Assembly: GCF_022179525.1 (NCBI RefSeq)
Contig: NZ_BPQX01000025.1
Span: 1-64,000, forward strand
Origin: Methylobacterium persicinum
Lineage (GTDB): Bacteria > Pseudomonadota > Alphaproteobacteria > Rhizobiales > Beijerinckiaceae
Length of the DNA: 64,000 nucleotides
Direction: 5' to 3'
Under the pieces are notes generated by a model that searched no databases, was not told where the DNA came from, and worked only from the letters and a program-made list of their open reading frames with translations. Shown piece after piece: positions 38,472 to 46,952 of the stretch (the stretch's first letter is position 1; each line of letters starts with the position of its first letter). Both the position numbers and the translations under genes were made by a program.

Positions 38472-39299
38472 GTGGAGGCGATGGACGCCTCCCCCGACTT
38501 CCCGCGCCAGAGCCGCGCCCCGGTTTTCAACATGCCGGGGGTCGTGACGGTATCGATCGGCGTGCTTTTCGCGATCCAGGCGATTCGCGAGTACCTGCTC
38601 TCGGAGGTGCTCGACATCCAGGTCGTCCTCGACCTCGCCCTCGTGCCGGCCCGTTGGACGGTGTGGTTCGATCCGGCGCGGGCGCTGGAGGTGATCCAGG
38701 CCGCGGTCTCCGGCGACGCGGAGACCGGGGCGATGCGCGAGGCCTTCGCCCGCTACGTCACGGGCCAGCAGAGCCTCGAGCCCTGGACGTTGGCGACCTA
38801 CGCCCTGCTCCACGGCTCATGGATGCATGTGATCTTCAACAGCGTGTGGCTGGCGGCCTTCGGTACGCCGGTCGCCCGGCGCTGCGGGGCGTGGCGCTAC
38901 GGCGCCCTCGCCCTCGCCGGGATCGTCGCCGGCGGCCTACTGCACGTCCTGATTGATCCCTTGAGCGCCACGCCCCTGGTCGGCGCCTCCGCGGGCATCT
39001 CCGCCCTGATGGCGGCGGCGGCCCGCTTCGTCTTCCAGCCCCCGGCTTCCGCCTATGGCGGTCCCCCCTGGCAGATCGCCCCGCATCGCCGGGCCGAGAC
39101 CATTCCGGAACTCTTGCGCAACCGGACCGTGGTGGCGTTCCTCGCGATCTGGCTCGTGACCAACCTGCTCTTCGGCCTCGTCAGCCTCCCCCTGGGGGCC
39201 GAGACGGCCGCCATCGCCTGGGATGCACATCTCGGCGGCTTCATCGCCGGCTTCGCGCTCTTTCCCCTCCTCGACCGGAAGATCCCCGCCGGACACTGA
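38472..39299 (+). CDS. Rhomboid-family intramembrane serine protease
   Basis: 275 residues with about six or seven membrane segments. The catalytic serine is in GASAGISALMA (GxSxG) and the catalytic histidine in AHLGGFIAGFALFP; the HGSWMHVIFNSVWL segment carries the conserved His/Asn of the active-site region. Start GTG 38472; ATG 38481 is an alternative. Substrates are unknown. Confidence 0.9.
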   Translation: MEAMDASPDFPRQSRAPVFNMPGVVTVSIGVLFAIQAIREYLLSEVLDIQVVLDLALVPARWTVWFDPARALEVIQAAVSGDAETGAMREAFARYVTGQQSLEPWTLATYALLHGSWMHVIFNSVWLAAFGTPVARRCGAWRYGALALAGIVAGGLLHVLIDPLSATPLVGASAGISALMAAAARFVFQPPASAYGGPPWQIAPHRRAETIPELLRNRTVVAFLAIWLVTNLLFGLVSLPLGAETAAIAWDAHLGGFIAGFALFPLLDRKIPAGH

Positions 39300-39434
39300 C
39301 GACCGGCCTTGCCAGACCGGGGGATCGGCCACACACTCGCGGTCAATCGAGGAAGCCGGGATCAACCCGGCCCGCACTGGCGCAACCGGCGCGCCGGGCT
39401 GACGGCGTGCCCACCGGCTTGCAGGGAGGGATCG

Positions 39435-39866
39435 ATGACCGTCGCGCGTATCCTGTCGGAGAAGGGGCATTCCGTGGCCACGGTGAGCCCGGACAAGACT
39501 CTTGGAGATGTCATCCATAGTCTCGCCGAGAAGCGCATCGGCGCCCTCGTCGTGGCCCATGCCGACGGTACGGTGGCGGGCATCGTGTCGGAGCGGGACA
39601 TCATGCGCGCCCTGGCGCAACTGGGTGCCGCCACCTTCGATGCGCCGGTCAGCGACCACATGACGGCCCACGTGACGACTTGCAACCGGTCCGCCACGAT
39701 CGAGGATGTCATGGCGCTGATGACCAACGGGCGCTTCCGCCACCTCCCCGTCTGCGAGGACGGGCGCCTCGTCGGCATCGTGTCGATCGGCGACGTGGTG
39801 GCGAAGCGCATCGCCACCGTCGAGGCCGAGCATCAGGCTCTGCGCGAATACATCACCATGGCCTGA
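39435..39866 (+). CDS. CBS domain pair protein
   Basis: 143 residues from ATG 39435 after GGAGGG. Two CBS motifs fill it: TVARILSEKG...VSERDIMRAL and VSDHMTAHVTTC...IVSIGDVVAKRI. Such stand-alone pairs bind adenine nucleotides and modulate partners. The neighbour CorA is convergent (36-base gap) and need not be related. Confidence 0.88.
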   Translation: MTVARILSEKGHSVATVSPDKTLGDVIHSLAEKRIGALVVAHADGTVAGIVSERDIMRALAQLGAATFDAPVSDHMTAHVTTCNRSATIEDVMALMTNGRFRHLPVCEDGRLVGIVSIGDVVAKRIATVEAEHQALREYITMA

Positions 39867-39902
39867 GGGCCGGCGGCGGGATCCGGGGTCGGCCGACGGT
39901 GC

Positions 39903-40910
39903 CTACAGCCATTTCTTCCAGCGGAAGAAGGCATAGGGCAGCACGGCCGCCACCACCATCATCACCACCGCCATCGGATAGCCGAAGGACCAGTCGAGTT
40001 CCGGGATGGTCTTGAAGTTCATGCCGTAGATCGACGCGATCAGCGTCGGCGGCATGAACACCACGGCCATGACCGAGAACAACTTGATGATGTTGTTCTG
40101 TTCCAGGTTCACGAGACCGAGGGTCGCGTCGAGGAGGAACTGAATCTTGGTCGAGAGGAAGGTGGCGTGCTCCTCCAGGGATTGGAGGTCGCGCAGGGTC
40201 GAGCGCACGTCCTCGCGCAGATCCCGGGGGGCCTTATTCGTACGGTAGGTCGCCGAGAGCGAGAGCAGGATCCGCTCCATGGAGACGAGGCTCTCGCGCT
40301 GCTTCGAGATGAGGTCCCCGTGCCGGCCGAGCGCCCGCAGGGTGTCCTGGAGGGCGGTGTTGCGGGCGCTGGGGTCGTCCTGCACCTCGAAGATCGAGCC
40401 CGACAGGCGGTCGATCCGCTCACCCTGAAGCTGGAGGACGTCCGCGGCCCGGTCGATCACCGCTTCGATCAGGCCGGCGAGGATCGCGTCACCGGAGGCC
40501 ACGACCGACTGGTTCTGCCCGCTCGTCGCCCGCCCCGCCCGCTGGGCGAACATGCGGAAGGCCTGGGGCTCCTCGTGCCGGACGGTGATGAGGCGGTTGC
40601 CCCGCAGGATGAAGGTGATGCCCGCGAGGCCCGGATCCTCCGATTCGCTGACCTTCGACAGGACGCGGCCGGTCATATACCGGGCCCCATCCTCGACGTA
40701 GAGCAGTTCGGACGGCTCGATGTCCTTCATCTCCTCCCGGGTCGGCACCTCAATCCCGGCGAATTCCTCGACCTTCAGTTCCTCCTCCCGGGTGGGCCGG
40801 ATGAGGTCGAGCCAGAGGGTGTCTTCGGGGATGACGTCCTGCAGATTGACGGCCCGGCGCTCGAGCAAATGATGCCCGGCCTCCGTCACGGGCTGGTGGA
40901 TGAAGATCAC
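39903..40910 (-). CDS. corA: CorA-type magnesium transporter
   Basis: Mg2+/Co2+ channel of the inner membrane; pentameric. It has 335 residues from GTG 40910: a large cytosolic N-terminal domain, a long helix, then two C-terminal membrane helices with the signature YGMNF between (SIYGMNFKTIPELDWSFGYP). It ends with the basic RWKKWL. Confidence 0.94.
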   Translation of the reverse strand: MIFIHQPVTEAGHHLLERRAVNLQDVIPEDTLWLDLIRPTREEELKVEEFAGIEVPTREEMKDIEPSELLYVEDGARYMTGRVLSKVSESEDPGLAGITFILRGNRLITVRHEEPQAFRMFAQRAGRATSGQNQSVVASGDAILAGLIEAVIDRAADVLQLQGERIDRLSGSIFEVQDDPSARNTALQDTLRALGRHGDLISKQRESLVSMERILLSLSATYRTNKAPRDLREDVRSTLRDLQSLEEHATFLSTKIQFLLDATLGLVNLEQNNIIKLFSVMAVVFMPPTLIASIYGMNFKTIPELDWSFGYPMAVVMMVVAAVLPYAFFRWKKWL

Positions 40911-41075
40911 GCGGGAATCTCTTCAGGGACACGGCGTCGAGGGACGGCCCCGCATCCCGCAGGCGGGCGTGCGGTGCAAGGGGCCGAGCGCATGTGGCGC
41001 CGTTTCTTGAAGGTTCCGTGACAGCGGGCCGGTCCGCGGAGCATCCGCCCCGGGCACCGACCGCATGCGCAACGT

Positions 41076-41342
41076 TCAGTTGCAGCCGTCGCAGATGCTC
41101 TTCTCGATCCGCTTCGACAGGCCCCGGTCCTCCCGCCTCTCCCGCGGGGATTCCACCTCGCCGGGGCCGAGCGAGGTGCCCGGCGGCTTCGTGACGCCGA
41201 GGTGGTTCGTGTAGGGGGCGGTGATGGTCGTGCCGGGACCGCCTCCGGTCCCGGTCTGGTCGGGCGCCACGAGCCCTTGAGCGAAGGCGGCCCCTGGAAC
41301 GAGAAGGGCACCGAGCAGCAGGATGAGGGTTGTCCGGGGCAT
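41076..41342 (-). CDS. Small secreted hypothetical protein
   Basis: 88 residues. A clear signal peptide (MPRTTLILLLGALLVPGAAFAQ) is followed by a Gly/Thr/Pro-rich part and a basic C-terminus ending KSICDGCN with two cysteines, which could bind metal or a disulfide partner. Unrecognised. Between CorA and this gene (40911-41075) nothing was seen. Confidence 0.65.
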   Translation of the reverse strand: MPRTTLILLLGALLVPGAAFAQGLVAPDQTGTGGGPGTTITAPYTNHLGVTKPPGTSLGPGEVESPRERREDRGLSKRIEKSICDGCN

Positions 41343-41398
41343 CGTCGTGTCTCCGTCTGTGGAAAAACGTTCGATTCCCCTGGTGGTTGCGCGAGGCT

Positions 41399-42634
41399 TC
41401 AGCGTCGGGCCTTCTCTCGGCGAAACACGCCGACCATCTCGACATGCCCGGCATGGCGGAATTGATCGACCGGTGTGACCTGTTCGAGCCGGTAGCCCCC
41501 CGCCGCCAGGATCGCCCCGTCCCGCCCGAAGGTGCCGGCATCGCAGGCCACGCCGACGACGAGGGGCACCCGCGAGGCGGCGAGTTGCCTGGCCTGCGCC
41601 TCGGCGCCCGCCCGGGGCGGATCGAACACCACCGCGTCGTAGGCGTTGAGTTCGATCGGCAGGAGCGGGCGGCGGAACAGGTCACGCCGCTCGGTGGTGA
41701 TCCGCTTGAGGCCGTTCGCCTCCCGGGCCGACCGGTCGAGCCCTGCTAGGGCCGCCGCCTCACCCTCCACCGCGTGGACGGAGGCCTTCGCCGCCATCGC
41801 CAGGGCCAGGGGTCCGCAACCCGAGAACAGATCCGCCACCCGCCGGACCCGGGGGCCCATCGCCTCCATGACGAGGCGTGTGAGGGCGGCCTGCCCGTCC
41901 GCCGTGGCCTGCAAGAAGCCGCCCGACTGGGGATAGAGCCGGATGCCCTCGGCCGAGACCGTGACCGGCTGCGCCTCCATCAGCCTCTCCCCGTGGAGGG
42001 ACAGGCGCGCGAGCCCGAGTTCCCCCGCAAGGCGCACGAGGGCCGCGTGAACCCCCGGCGAGACCGGGCCATGACCGCGCAGATCGACATCGAGCCCCTG
42101 GTCGACCTCCGTCACGGCCACGTCCAGGGGCTTGCGCCCACCGCCGACCGGGACGGCCAGGACGCGGGCGATCTCCGGCGCCCGGCGCAGGGCCGGCACG
42201 GTGATGGGGCAATGGTCGAGGGCGACGATGGAATGGCTGCGGGCTTCCATCAGCCCGGCTACCGTCGCGCCGTCCACGTGCCGGACATGCAGGGTGATCC
42301 GCCGCCGGCCTGCCCCGTGGGCGTCGATGGCCGGCTCGGGCGCCACGGGGAGACCCGCCTGGGCGAGACCGCCCGCGACGATCCCACCCTTCCAGGCGAG
42401 TTCCGCCTCCCGGGACAGGTGCTGCGTGCGGCAGCCGCCGCAGCGCATGAAGTAGGGGCAGAAGGGCTCCACCCGCTCCGGTGCGGCGCGTTCCAAAGCG
42501 ACAACCTCCCCGCGCTGCCCCTCCCGGCGGATCTCCGCGCGCTCGCCGGGCAGGGTGAAGGGCACGATGGTGCCGTCCTGGGCGATCCCGTCGCCCCGGG
42601 CGCCCAGGCGCAGGATCTCGATGCTCTCGTTCAC
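41399..42634 (-). CDS. RlmD/TrmA-family RNA uracil-5-methyltransferase
   Basis: SAM-dependent m5U methyltransferase of the RumA/RlmD type, probably acting on 23S rRNA. It has 411 residues from GTG 42634. It has an iron-sulfur-type cysteine cluster (CPYFMRCGGCRTQHL, residues 58-70), the SAM-binding DLFSGCGPLALAMA, DPPRAGAEAQ, and the catalytic Cys in VACDAGTFGRD. Its GTG overlaps the tlyA stop by four bases, so both are translated together. Confidence 0.88.
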   Translation of the reverse strand: MNESIEILRLGARGDGIAQDGTIVPFTLPGERAEIRREGQRGEVVALERAAPERVEPFCPYFMRCGGCRTQHLSREAELAWKGGIVAGGLAQAGLPVAPEPAIDAHGAGRRRITLHVRHVDGATVAGLMEARSHSIVALDHCPITVPALRRAPEIARVLAVPVGGGRKPLDVAVTEVDQGLDVDLRGHGPVSPGVHAALVRLAGELGLARLSLHGERLMEAQPVTVSAEGIRLYPQSGGFLQATADGQAALTRLVMEAMGPRVRRVADLFSGCGPLALAMAAKASVHAVEGEAAALAGLDRSAREANGLKRITTERRDLFRRPLLPIELNAYDAVVFDPPRAGAEAQARQLAASRVPLVVGVACDAGTFGRDGAILAAGGYRLEQVTPVDQFRHAGHVEMVGVFRREKARR

Positions 42635-43368
42635 GGCAGCTTCGCCCCAATCAGGAATTCGGTGTTGCCGTCGCCGCCTTCGACGGGCGACGGGATCAGG
42701 CCGAGGATCGCCGCACCCCGGTCTTCAAGCTGGGTGCGCACCGCGGCGCAGACCTCCGCGTGGACCTGAGCGTCACGGACGATCCCACCCCGGCCGACCC
42801 GCTCGCGCCCCGCCTCGAATTGCGGCTTGATAAGCGCCGCCAGCGTGGCGCCGGGCGCCAGGAGCGGCCACAGGGCCGGCAGGACGAGGCGCAGGGAGAT
42901 GAAGCTCACATCGACACTCGCGAGGCGGGGACGCGGATCGAGGCTCGCCGGGTCGAGGTGGCGGATGTCCCTACCTTCGAGGCTCGTCACCTGCGGATTT
43001 CCGCGCAGGCGCGGATGCAGCTGGTCCCGGCCGACGTCGACGGCATGCACATGGGCCGCCCCCCGGGTGAGCAGCACGTCGGTGAAGCCGCCCGTCGACG
43101 CGCCGACGTCCAGGCAGGGCAGACCGGCCGGATCGATCCCGAAGGCATCGAGGGCGGCGGCGAGCTTGAGCCCGCCACGGGAGGCGAAGGGATGGGCGGC
43201 CTGGGCCTCCACCCGGGCGCCGGGGGCGATCATCTCCGAGGCCCGGCCGAGGACGCGACCGTCCACCCGCACGAGCCCGGCACGGATGGCGGCCTGTGCC
43301 CTCGCCCGGCTCTCGAAATGGCCGTGCTCCACCAGGAACAGGTCCGCCCTCTGGCGCTCGCGGGTCAT
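42631..43368 (-). CDS. tlyA: TlyA-family rRNA ribose methyltransferase
   Basis: TlyA-type 2'-O-methyltransferase (16S/23S rRNA in mycobacteria), long annotated as haemolysin A. It has 245 residues from ATG 43368 (GGAGAG upstream; a GTG 30 bases earlier is possible). An N-terminal S4 RNA-binding domain (RADLFLVEHGHFESRARAQAAI) precedes an FtsJ-like domain (CLDVGASTGGFTDVLL, SVDVSFISLRLVLPALW). tlyA commonly follows dxs in this group; here it pairs with an RlmD-like enzyme. Confidence 0.9.
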   Translation of the reverse strand: MTRERQRADLFLVEHGHFESRARAQAAIRAGLVRVDGRVLGRASEMIAPGARVEAQAAHPFASRGGLKLAAALDAFGIDPAGLPCLDVGASTGGFTDVLLTRGAAHVHAVDVGRDQLHPRLRGNPQVTSLEGRDIRHLDPASLDPRPRLASVDVSFISLRLVLPALWPLLAPGATLAALIKPQFEAGRERVGRGGIVRDAQVHAEVCAAVRTQLEDRGAAILGLIPSPVEGGDGNTEFLIGAKLP

Positions 43369-43461
43369 CGCTCTCCGGTCTCGCGGCGACGGAGTCACCC
43401 TGGCCCTGTCGGCGCCGCCTGCGACCCCTACCTAACCGCGACCAGACAAGAGGGCCATTGC

Positions 43462-44007
43462 ATGACACGCACGCTGACGCTGCTCGCGCTGCTGGGAACC
43501 CTGACCGCAGGCGCAGCCTTCGCGCAGGAACCAGCCAAAGACCCCGCCAAAGCCGCCGCGCCGGAGAACTACGAGAGCCCGATCAAGAACGCCAAGGGCG
43601 ATACGATCGGCAAGCTCTCGATCCGGGATGGTGCGAACACGCTGGTCATGCGTGTGACCATCCAGCCCGGTGGTCTCCCGCCCGGCTGGCATGGGATCCA
43701 TTTCCACGCGGTGGGCGATTGCTCCGATCCCAAATTCATGAACTCGAAGGCCCATGTGAACCACGATCAGAGCAAGCATGGCCTTCTGAATCCGGACGGG
43801 CCGGACGAGGGCGACTTGCCCAACATCTTCGCCAATCAGGACGGCTCGGCCAATGCCGAGGTGTCATCGGAGACCGCGCTGACCGGTGAGGGCGGCCTCA
43901 AGGACGGCGACGGCTCGGCGCTCATCATCCACGCCAACGAGGACGACTACACCACCCAGCCGATCGGCGGGGCGGGGGACCGGATCGCCTGTGGCGTGAT
44001 CAAGTAG
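43462..44007 (+). CDS. sodC: Periplasmic Cu/Zn superoxide dismutase
   Basis: 181 residues from ATG 43462 with a signal peptide (MTRTLTLLALLGTLTAGAAFAQ). The copper and zinc ligands are visible: His in GIHFHAVGDCS, the His-rich loop AHVNHDQSKHGLLNP...DGPDEGDLPNI, and the distal His in ALIIHANEDDY; the two structural cysteines (GDCS and IACGVI) are present. It protects the periplasm from superoxide. Its 3' end overlaps the convergent thioesterase gene by 8 bases. Confidence 0.93.
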   Translation: MTRTLTLLALLGTLTAGAAFAQEPAKDPAKAAAPENYESPIKNAKGDTIGKLSIRDGANTLVMRVTIQPGGLPPGWHGIHFHAVGDCSDPKFMNSKAHVNHDQSKHGLLNPDGPDEGDLPNIFANQDGSANAEVSSETALTGEGGLKDGDGSALIIHANEDDYTTQPIGGAGDRIACGVIK

Positions 44008-44407
44008 GGATCGGGCGCGGGCGGCCCTCGTCGTCGATGGCGACGAAGGTGAAGGTCGCCCGCGTCACCCGTTCCCGATGCTGGGTGCGGAAGCGGCGCG
44101 CCCAGGCCTCGACCTCGATCTTCATGGAGGTCCGGCCGACATGCGACACCCGCGTGTAGACGCAGAGCACATCGCCCACCGAGACGGGACGGATGAACGT
44201 CATGGCGTCGACGGCCACGGTGACGACCCGGCCGTGGGCCCGTTCGACGCCCGCGATGCCCCCCGCCTGATCCATCTGCGACAGCACCCAGCCGCCGAAG
44301 ATGTCGCCGTTCGCGTTGGTGTCGGCGGGCATGGCAATAGTGCGCACGGTGAGGTCGCCCTGGGGCGCTTCCTCGTCGCCCTGGGCTGCTGTGCCGGAGA
44401 CCTGCAT
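44000..44407 (-). CDS. YciA-type acyl-CoA thioesterase
   Basis: Hot-dog fold thioesterase which hydrolyses acyl-CoA. It has 135 residues from ATG 44407. The diagnostic segment is MPADTNANGDIFGGWVLSQMD, as in YciA. The hexameric family prefers short to long acyl chains depending on the member. It starts 8 bases after the small membrane-protein gene on the same strand. Confidence 0.92.
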   Translation of the reverse strand: MQVSGTAAQGDEEAPQGDLTVRTIAMPADTNANGDIFGGWVLSQMDQAGGIAGVERAHGRVVTVAVDAMTFIRPVSVGDVLCVYTRVSHVGRTSMKIEVEAWARRFRTQHRERVTRATFTFVAIDDEGRPRPIPT

Positions 44408-44415
44408 GACCGCCC

Positions 44416-44553
44416 TCAGGGAAACACCCCGGCCAGGGTAAGCCCCGCCGCGGCGAACACAAAGAAGGCGCACAGGATGCAATCGAGCGGGATCGATTGC
44501 CAGAGGTCGCGCGATGTCCGCGCCTGCGCCGCGCGCTCGGCGATATCGTTCAT
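44416..44553 (-). CDS. 45-residue membrane protein upstream of thioesterase
   Basis: A 45-residue protein starting at ATG 44553 with coding-like codons. A charged N-terminus (MNDIAERAAQARTSRDLWQ) is followed by one hydrophobic segment with two cysteines (LDCILCAFFVFAAAGLTLAGVFP). It is close enough to the thioesterase gene (8 bases) to be translationally coupled. Function unknown. Confidence 0.55.
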   Translation of the reverse strand: MNDIAERAAQARTSRDLWQSIPLDCILCAFFVFAAAGLTLAGVFP

Positions 44554-44682
44554 GGCGAATGGTCCGCGTTTCCTCGCGGCCAGCCGGATCTGACGCCCGC
44601 CGTGCCGAACCGGCACCATACCGCAGGACGACACGGGACGCACGGGCACGTCGGGTCAATGTTCGGGTAACGTCACCCGCTG

Positions 44683-44768
44683 CGTCATCGCGAGCGAGGC
44701 GGTGCGGCGCTGGGAAGGCCAGATAGAATGTGGCGTCCCAGAACCGTTTCGCATCGTTCGCAATGACG
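44683..44768. repeat. Dispersed palindromic element, diverged family B copy
   Basis: Left arm GTCATCGCGAGCGAGGCGG and right arm CGTTTCGCATCGTTCGCAATGAC share the ends of the other copies, but the inner part is different (CGCTGGGA...TCCCAGAAC). The arms pair imperfectly. It fills most of the gap 44554-44789, where nothing else was seen. Confidence 0.6.
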
Positions 44769-44789
44769 GCGGGAGCTTGGGGGCGAGGC

Positions 44790-44975
44790 TTAGGCGATCT
44801 TCGTCGTCATGTCCTCGATCTTCGCCTCGGCACTCTGTCGAACGAGGGCGATGCCGTGCTCGCAATCCTCGCGGCGGACATAGCCCTCACCCGAGTCGGC
44901 GATCGTTTCGCCGTTGCGGGCGCGCAGGCGCCAGCGCCATTCGCCGCCGGCATCCCGGTAAATCTCAAAGCGCAT
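44790..44975 (-). CDS. DUF1508/YegP-like small protein
   Basis: 61 residues from ATG 44975 (GGAGA five bases upstream). It begins MRFEIYRDAGGEWRWRLRARNGETIADSGEGY, the DUF1508 pattern of paired beta-hairpins found in YegP. A single repeat is present, while YegP has two. Function not established. Confidence 0.8.
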   Translation of the reverse strand: MRFEIYRDAGGEWRWRLRARNGETIADSGEGYVRREDCEHGIALVRQSAEAKIEDMTTKIA

Positions 44976-44989
44976 CACCATCTCCCACA

Positions 44990-45023
44990 AAAACGGCCGC
45001 GACGCGGAACGCATCGCGGCCGG
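44990..45023 (-). terminator. Intrinsic terminator after the RhlE-like helicase gene
   Basis: A perfect 9-bp stem CGGCCGCGA (44995-45003) / TCGCGGCCG (45015-45023). On the minus strand it is followed by five T's (44990-44994). It is 46 bases beyond the helicase stop. Confidence 0.75.
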
Positions 45024-45069
45024 ATGGCCTCAAGATAAGGTCGATGCGGCCCGTCGGAAGACGGGTCGT

Positions 45070-46596
45070 TTACGAGCGCGGGGCGCGGTCGAGCCAGCCG
45101 ATGCTGCGGCCATCGTTGCCGCCGCGGCCCGCCGCGTCACCCTGGCGGGGACGGTTGTCCCGGCCGGAACGGGGCTGCTGCGGACGGGCATCGCGGCCCT
45201 GGCCGTCGCGGGCCTGAGCCGGCCGGCCGCCCTGGGCGGGACGGCCCTGCCCGTGTCCGGCACCCTGGCCGCCGGTACCACGACCGCCCTCGGGGCGACC
45301 CTGCTGCGGACGACCCGATTGCTGCGGTCGGCCTTGCTGCGGACGGCCCTGGCTGGGGCGACCGCGCCCTTCCTGCGGGCGGGCGCCGCGGGGCTGCTGC
45401 TGGCGCGGGGGCCGGCGGGATTCCTCACGGGCGATCTCGGCCGCCGCCTCGCCGGACGGGGCCACAAATCCCTCGGGGAAGCCCACGACCGGCACCTTCT
45501 GGCGGGTCAGCCGCTCGATGTCGCGGAGGTAGGCGCGCTCCTCGTCGTTGCAGAACGAGATGGCCAGCCCATCCTTGCCGGCGCGGGCCGTGCGGCCGAT
45601 CCGGTGGACGTAGCTCTCCGGCACGTTCGGCAGGTCGAAGTTCAACACGTGACTGACGCCATCGACGTCGATGCCGCGGGCGGCGATGTCGGTGGCGACG
45701 AGCACCCGGCACTCGCCGTCGCGGAACGCCTGGAGGGCGCGCTCGCGCTGGGGCTGGCTCTTGTTGCCGTGGATGGCGGCGCCGGCGATGCCGGACTTGT
45801 CGAGGCCGCGCACCACCCGGTCGGCGCCGTGCTTGGTGCGGGTGAAGACGAGCACCCGGTCGATGGCCGGATCGCGCAGGATGTGGGCGAGGAGTGCCTG
45901 CTTCGCGCCGGTATGGGCGAAGATCACCTGCTGCTCGACGCGCTCGGCCGTGGTGGCGACGGGCGTCACCGCGACCTGAACCGGATCATCGAGATACTGG
46001 GCCGCGAGCCCGGCGATGTTCTTCGGCATGGTGGCCGAGAAGAACAGGCTCTGGCGCTTCGAGGGCAGCATCCGCACGATGCGCTTCAGGGCGTGGATGA
46101 AGCCCAGGTCGAGCATCTGGTCGGCCTCGTCGAGCACGAGGATCTCGACGCCTTCCAGGGTCAGGGAGCGTCGGTCGACAAGGTCGATCAGCCGCCCCGG
46201 CGTGGCGACGAGGATATCGACGCCCGGCGCCAGCGCCCGCTCCTGGCGGCCGATGGTGACGCCGCCGAACACCACGGTGTTCGTGTAGCGCAGGTGCTTG
46301 CCGTAATCGGAGAACGAGTCGGCGATCTGGTTGGCGAGCTCACGGGTGGGGGACAGCACGAGCACCCGGCAGCCCCGGCGGGGCGGCCGACGGTCTTCGA
46401 GGCTCAGGCGGTGGAGGATCGGGAGGGCGAAGGCGGCGGTCTTGCCGGTGCCGGTCTGGGCGATGCCGCAGAGGTCGCGGCCTTCCATGGCGGGGCGGAT
46501 GGCCTGCGCCTGGATCGGCGTCGGCGTGGTGTAGCCGGCCTCCTCGAGCGCCCGGAGCACGGGCGGAGCGAGTCCGAAATCGGAGAATTGGGTCAA
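45070..46596 (-). CDS. DEAD-box RNA helicase, RhlE-like
   Basis: ATP-dependent RNA helicase, 508 residues starting at TTG 46596 ([29 protein letters not shown]). Motifs in order: Q motif, [29 protein letters not shown] (DEAD), SAT, and [10 protein letters not shown] near residue 340. The last 120 residues are a Gln/Arg/Gly/Pro-rich tail with repeated GRPQQ units, typical of RNA-binding tails in ribosome-assembly helicases. Regulation not evident. Confidence 0.92.
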   Translation of the reverse strand: MTQFSDFGLAPPVLRALEEAGYTTPTPIQAQAIRPAMEGRDLCGIAQTGTGKTAAFALPILHRLSLEDRRPPRRGCRVLVLSPTRELANQIADSFSDYGKHLRYTNTVVFGGVTIGRQERALAPGVDILVATPGRLIDLVDRRSLTLEGVEILVLDEADQMLDLGFIHALKRIVRMLPSKRQSLFFSATMPKNIAGLAAQYLDDPVQVAVTPVATTAERVEQQVIFAHTGAKQALLAHILRDPAIDRVLVFTRTKHGADRVVRGLDKSGIAGAAIHGNKSQPQRERALQAFRDGECRVLVATDIAARGIDVDGVSHVLNFDLPNVPESYVHRIGRTARAGKDGLAISFCNDEERAYLRDIERLTRQKVPVVGFPEGFVAPSGEAAAEIAREESRRPPRQQQPRGARPQEGRGRPSQGRPQQGRPQQSGRPQQGRPEGGRGTGGQGAGHGQGRPAQGGRPAQARDGQGRDARPQQPRSGRDNRPRQGDAAGRGGNDGRSIGWLDRAPRS

Positions 46597-46952
46597 GTCG
46601 GTATCCGTCGCAGCAGGATCGGCCGCGCCGCACGATGGGCGGCGCCGTAAGGGCGATCCGTCGAGTGGGGAAAGCCCGCGTGATGGGGCCGTCCGGGTGC
46701 ATGCACGTTATGAAGAGGGGGGCCGGACCGCGGCGCTCAAGCCCGTCCGTCACGCAGCCCCCTCAGGCGATCCGGCGATGCGGTCGCTGACGCTGCACCG
46801 CCGATATGCGGCTGTGCGGGTGCGAAGTCAATGGCGCCCCCGGGTCCGACACGTCCGGGCGGGGGCGGACCCGAGCTTCTCCGGTGGAGGGTCGGACGTT
46901 TCCCCCCCCGAGGCAGCGGGCGCGAAGGAGGGTCCGCCCGGCCCCGGCTGGC
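46597..46952. other. Gap without identified genes
   Basis: 356 bases between the helicase start and the sensor kinase stop. Short open frames here lack good start sites and consistent codon use. No terminator with a clear T-run, tRNA or repeat was seen. Confidence 0.5.

Noticed and set aside
41366-41390. A minus-strand EcfG-like promoter (GCAAC-N16-CGTT) upstream of the small secreted protein gene
   Set aside because: The -35 element has a mismatch at the highly conserved second G, so it is too weak to call without data.
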